Made by a program: the position numbers and the translations under genes. DNA of 64,000 nt, taken from assembly GCF_003431975.1 (NCBI RefSeq), contig NZ_CP027116.1, positions 2,418,001-2,482,000 on the forward strand. The letters are read 5' to 3'. This DNA comes from Bacillus pumilus. Lineage in GTDB: Bacteria; Bacillota; Bacilli; Bacillales; Bacillaceae. Under the pieces are notes generated by a model, which searched no databases, was not told where the DNA came from, and saw nothing but the letters and a program-made list of their open reading frames with translations. This document shows, one piece after another, positions 60,725 to 64,000 of this stretch; position 1 is the first letter of the stretch, and the number at the start of each line of letters is the position of its first letter.

Positions 60725-60746
60725 CTTCTACTGTAAACAGTAGAAG
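60725..60746. repeat. Perfect 10-bp inverted repeat between araA and the transporter gene
   Basis: CTTCTACTGT and ACAGTAGAAG are separated by two bases. No T-run follows on either strand, so it is more likely an RNA-processing or stabilising hairpin than a terminator, or an operator. Confidence 0.6.
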
Positions 60747-60759
60747 ACCTTTCACCCTT

Positions 60760-62181
60760 CTATAAAACCACATATTCTGCATTGACAAGCTTTGCAAAGT
60801 GAACAAGTTGATCAACCGTTAAATTGAGGGATACGACTGTATGATGACCCCCGCCTTGCTTAATCCACGCTTTGACTCCGTCCTGGAAATTCGGTTTGAT
60901 TTTCCAGAGCACACGTGCCACCGGTAAATGCGGTGCTTCTTCCTCTGGCTCAAAGGCTTCGACTTCTTGTATGAGCCATTTGAAATGGGTTCCAAAATCA
61001 GCAATGGAAACAACAACACCTTCGCCTGCTTTTCCATCAAATACAAGACGCGCTGGATCTTCCCTGTTTCCGATACCAAGCGGAGATACGACAATGACAG
61101 GTTTCGTATGGGCGAGCGCCGGATCTACTTCTAACATATGAGATTGCAGCACCGCTTCCTGTCCAGAGGTCATTTCATACGTGTAGTCCTCCATAAAACC
61201 AGTGGATTGATGATGACTCATCACCTTTAATAGGCGATCCAGTGCAGCAGTTTTCCAATCTCCTTCCCCAGCAAAGCCATATCCCTTTGCCATCAGCCGC
61301 TGTACCGCAAGTCCTGGCAGCTGCTTCATTCCATGTAAATCTTCAAAATTTGTCGTAAAAGCATTGTAGCCGCCTTCATCTAAAAAGCGTTTGATAGCGA
61401 TCTCATATCGAGCTTGCTCCTTGACACTTTTCTCCCATTCTTCAACAGAATACGTTCCATAATCCACATCATATTGCGTTAAATACTCCGCAAATAATGC
61501 ATCTACCTCTACTTCTTCTACTGCATTTACATATTCGACAAGATCGCCTATGCCAAAGTAATCAACCGTCCACCCTAGTTGAATCTGGGCTTCGATTTTA
61601 TCGCCTTCTGTTACAGCTACGTGGCGCATGTTGTCACCAAACCTAGCCACTTTAATCTGAAAGCTCTCTTGATAGGCAGCCGCCACGTCCATCCAATCGG
61701 CAATTTGCTGCTGCACGTCCGGCTTAGACCAATGGCCGGCGACAATTTGATTTTGTTTATTTAAGCGCGCATTGATATAGCCATATTCTCTGTCTCCATG
61801 TGCAGATTGGTGAAGATTCATATAGTCCATGTCGATTGTGTCCCACGGAATTTTTTCATAATATTGTGTGACAAGATGCAAAAGAGGCTTTTGCAAAAGA
61901 TCGGTCCCGCGTATCCACATTTTGGCCGGTGAGAATGTATGCATCCACGTCATCACGCCGACAACCTCATCGCGATAATTGACCTCTTTCATCAGCTTTG
62001 TGATTTGATCCGCGCTGACAGCCAGCTCCTGAAGAATCACTGGGTAAGGAAGTAAACCACTCTCATTTAAGGCATCCGTCATCTTTTGTGCATCTGCTTT
62101 TACTTTCTGCAGTGCTTCATCTCCATATAAATGCTGCGATCCGACAATAAACCAGCATTCTTTATGTTGACTCGTTAACAT
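60760..62181 (-). CDS. araA: L-arabinose isomerase
   Basis: AraA converts L-arabinose to L-ribulose. The 473-residue protein has the family start KECWFIVGSQHLYGDEAL, the GVMTWMHTFSPAKMWI segment, the conserved metal/substrate region GFAGEGDWKTAALDRL with its glutamates, and HHTVVSLNLTVDQL near the end. It lies between araD and the transporter. Confidence 0.98.
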   Translation of the reverse strand: MLTSQHKECWFIVGSQHLYGDEALQKVKADAQKMTDALNESGLLPYPVILQELAVSADQITKLMKEVNYRDEVVGVMTWMHTFSPAKMWIRGTDLLQKPLLHLVTQYYEKIPWDTIDMDYMNLHQSAHGDREYGYINARLNKQNQIVAGHWSKPDVQQQIADWMDVAAAYQESFQIKVARFGDNMRHVAVTEGDKIEAQIQLGWTVDYFGIGDLVEYVNAVEEVEVDALFAEYLTQYDVDYGTYSVEEWEKSVKEQARYEIAIKRFLDEGGYNAFTTNFEDLHGMKQLPGLAVQRLMAKGYGFAGEGDWKTAALDRLLKVMSHHQSTGFMEDYTYEMTSGQEAVLQSHMLEVDPALAHTKPVIVVSPLGIGNREDPARLVFDGKAGEGVVVSIADFGTHFKWLIQEVEAFEPEEEAPHLPVARVLWKIKPNFQDGVKAWIKQGGGHHTVVSLNLTVDQLVHFAKLVNAEYVVL

Positions 62182-62198
62182 AGAAATCCCTCTTTTCT

Positions 62199-62903
62199 TT
62201 ATCTTGAAGGTTTTTGACCGTAATACGCATGTTCTCCGTGTTTTCTTAAGTAATGTTTATCTAAAATCCGCTGCGGAAGAGGCTCCGCATATTCGTTTAA
62301 TTGCTTTGCAAACAAATTCATTTTGGCAACTTCATCTAAAATGACACTGTTTGTGACCGCACTTTTTGCATCTTTCCCCCACGTAAATGGACCGTGACCT
62401 TGTAGTAAAACACCCGGTACTGCCATCACATCTAGGTTTCTTTTTTCAAACGTTTCAATGATCAGCCGGCCTGTTTCTACTTCATAGCCGCGATTGACTT
62501 CTTCTTCTGTCAGAAATCGAGCACACGGAACAGCGCCGTAAAATGTATCGGCATGCGTTGTGCCCATTGCCGGTAAATCTAGACCTGCCTGCGCCCAAAC
62601 AGTTGCCCACATGGAATGACTATGTGAAATACCGCCAATTTCCTCAAAGTGTTTGTAAAGAACCGCATGTGTTGCTGTATCTGATGAAGGGCTGAATTCC
62701 CCTTCTACCACCTCGCCGTCAAAGTTGACCACAACCATGTCTTTTGCTGATAATTGGTCGTACGCTATGCCGCTCGGCTTAATAACAAAATGGCCGCTGT
62801 CACGATCACACGCACTGACATTACCCCATGTAAATTTTACAAGTCCGTATTTTGGCAGATCTAAATTCGCTTGATATACTTCTTCTTTTAAGCGCTCTAG
62901 CAT
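62199..62903 (-). CDS. araD: L-ribulose-5-phosphate 4-epimerase
   Basis: AraD converts L-ribulose 5-phosphate to D-xylulose 5-phosphate. The 234-residue class II aldolase-like protein has [12 protein letters not shown], the KPSGI motif, [11 protein letters not shown] and [10 protein letters not shown] with zinc histidines, and [13 protein letters not shown]. Its start overlaps the end of araB by 7 bp. Confidence 0.97.
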   Translation of the reverse strand: MLERLKEEVYQANLDLPKYGLVKFTWGNVSACDRDSGHFVIKPSGIAYDQLSAKDMVVVNFDGEVVEGEFSPSSDTATHAVLYKHFEEIGGISHSHSMWATVWAQAGLDLPAMGTTHADTFYGAVPCARFLTEEEVNRGYEVETGRLIIETFEKRNLDVMAVPGVLLQGHGPFTWGKDAKSAVTNSVILDEVAKMNLFAKQLNEYAEPLPQRILDKHYLRKHGEHAYYGQKPSR

Positions 62904-64000
62904 ACGGTCATCACTCCTTTCTTTGGCATCAGATGCGCTACTGCCGATTCTTCAATCTGAAGTCCCTCTTGATAGCGCTTTAAAAATTCATCAAAGCCTT
63001 TGACATCGAGCGGGTCGGGTTCCATAAGCTCTTCTGATGTATGGGCAAACACTTGATGAATAAGGAATTCAGCCAATGTTTGTTTTTGATGGTGAACCAT
63101 ATATGAAGCAAGGACAGCCATTCCAAACGCACCGCCTTCTCCCGCAGTGGAAACGACTGATACAGGTGTATTAAGCGCTGCTGCGACCATTTTTTGACCA
63201 ACGAGCGGCGTTTTAAATAACCCGCCATGTGCTAATAAACGATCAATCACAACCTGTTCTTGTTCTTTTAAGCGATCCATCCCTATTTTCATTGCACCAA
63301 AAGCAGAGAACAAGTGGGTACGCATGAAATTAGCCAGATTAAAGCGGCTTTCAGGAGATCTGACAAAAAGAGGCCTTCCTTCTGGCAGTCCTGTAATATT
63401 TTCACCAGAATAATATCCATAGCTTAAGAGCCCACCGCCATCTGGATCTGCTTCTAAAGCCTGCTGCAATAAGGCTTCGTAAACCCTTTCTGAAGCCACT
63501 TGCATACCTAGTGCTTCGAAGGCCTCTCTGAATATATTCATCCAAGCATTTAAGTCACTTGTACAGTTGTTCGCATGTACCATTGCGACTGGCAGGCCGT
63601 CCGGCGTTGTGACCATATCCACTTCTGGATACACACCTTTTAGGTCCTGCTCTAGCACAATCATGGCAAAAACAGAAGTTCCAACTGAAATGTTCCCTGT
63701 TCGTTTTTCTACACTGTTTGTTGCTACCATTCCCGTACCTGCGTCACCTTCCGGCGGGCAAAATGGGATGCCTGGCTTCAAGTGTTTGCCTTGGTCTAAA
63801 ATGGCTGCTCCTGCTGCCGTTAACACGCCTGCCTCCTCGCCTGCTAAGTAGACACGCGGCAAAAGATGACGGAGCTTAAACGGGTAACCCTTTTCTGCAA
63901 TCAATGCCTCAAATTGCTGGACCATCTCTTCACTGTAATCTTTCGTTTGTTCATCAATTGGAAACATCCCTGACGCATCACCAATGCCAATGGCCTGCTT
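62897..64000 (-). CDS. araB: Ribulokinase, C-terminal part (cut by window edge)
   Basis: AraB phosphorylates L-ribulose. Only the C-terminal 367 or so residues are in the window; the frame continues past 64000 ([20 protein letters not shown]). The FGGY-kinase C-terminal region is visible: [21 protein letters not shown], then [26 protein letters not shown] and [15 protein letters not shown]. It is the first gene in the window of the araB-araD-araA-transporter operon. Confidence 0.96.
   Translation of the reverse strand, partial: KQAIGIGDASGMFPIDEQTKDYSEEMVQQFEALIAEKGYPFKLRHLLPRVYLAGEEAGVLTAAGAAILDQGKHLKPGIPFCPPEGDAGTGMVATNSVEKRTGNISVGTSVFAMIVLEQDLKGVYPEVDMVTTPDGLPVAMVHANNCTSDLNAWMNIFREAFEALGMQVASERVYEALLQQALEADPDGGGLLSYGYYSGENITGLPEGRPLFVRSPESRFNLANFMRTHLFSAFGAMKIGMDRLKEQEQVVIDRLLAHGGLFKTPLVGQKMVAAALNTPVSVVSTAGEGGAFGMAVLASYMVHHQKQTLAEFLIHQVFAHTSEELMEPDPLDVKGFDEFLKRYQEGLQIEESAVAHLMPKKGVMTVC

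Overview
The window looks like a chromosomal segment of a Bacillus species, most likely of the B. pumilus/safensis/altitudinis group. Gene order follows the B. subtilis sigA-to-yqeF region almost gene for gene, protein lengths match the B. subtilis orthologues closely, and sporulation and competence genes are interleaved with housekeeping genes. The species call is inference; the order-level match is visible in the proteins. No rRNA, tRNA or CRISPR array was seen.

Layout. 1-4.9 kb: the macromolecular synthesis operon (sigA partial, dnaG, yqxD) and the gluconeogenesis regulators yqfL and ccpN. 5-8.3 kb: glycyl-tRNA synthetase genes glyQS behind a T-box leader. 8.3-16.4 kb: recO-yqzL-era-cdd-dgkA-ybeY-pgpH-phoH-yqfD-yqfC, covering ribosome and RNA maturation, c-di-AMP turnover and sporulation. 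16.5-20.3 kb: the sigma-W type membrane-stress operon (nfeD-like gene, floA, yqfB), then yqeY-rpsU. 20.4-30.5 kb: a Na/Pi symporter gene, the tRNA and ribosome modification genes mtaB, rsmE and prmA, and the CIRCE-controlled heat-shock operon hrcA-grpE-dnaK-dnaJ, then hemW. 30.6-35.8 kb: lepA, yqxA, spoIIP, gpr, rpsT. 35.9-41.9 kb: holA, yqzM and the late competence genes comEC/EB/EA with divergent comER. 42-47.5 kb: yqeM-rsfS-yqeK-nadD-yhbY-aroE-yqeH-yqeG, then the replication checkpoint gene sda behind a cluster of DnaA boxes. Most genes run on the minus strand; yqeW, rpsT, yqzM, comER, sda, sigK, the transposase gene and one small gene run on plus.

47.5-59.3 kb is the accessory part. It holds a small YjcZ-like protein, a GDSL lipoprotein (yqeF), two polysaccharide deacetylases, a Rap-like TPR protein without a visible Phr, an uninterrupted sigK (no skin element), and an IS1182-type insertion sequence sitting exactly in the sigK terminator hairpin with a 24-bp target duplication. 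Beyond the IS is an AT-rich, strain-variable stretch: an Imm1-like immunity protein and a companion, a Nudix remnant, and a two-gene unit encoding a secreted SdpC-like peptide precursor and a small three-helix membrane protein, which I read as a candidate bacteriocin and its immunity protein. A stand-alone caspase/CHAT-like protein, a GNAT acetyltransferase and a CotD-like coat protein follow.

59.3-64 kb is an L-arabinose operon, araB (cut by the window end), araD, araA and an MFS sugar transporter, with a candidate catabolite (cre) site in front of the transporter. The most novel-looking elements are the SdpC-like toxin/immunity pair and the CHAT-like protein; everything before about 47 kb is ordinary core genome.
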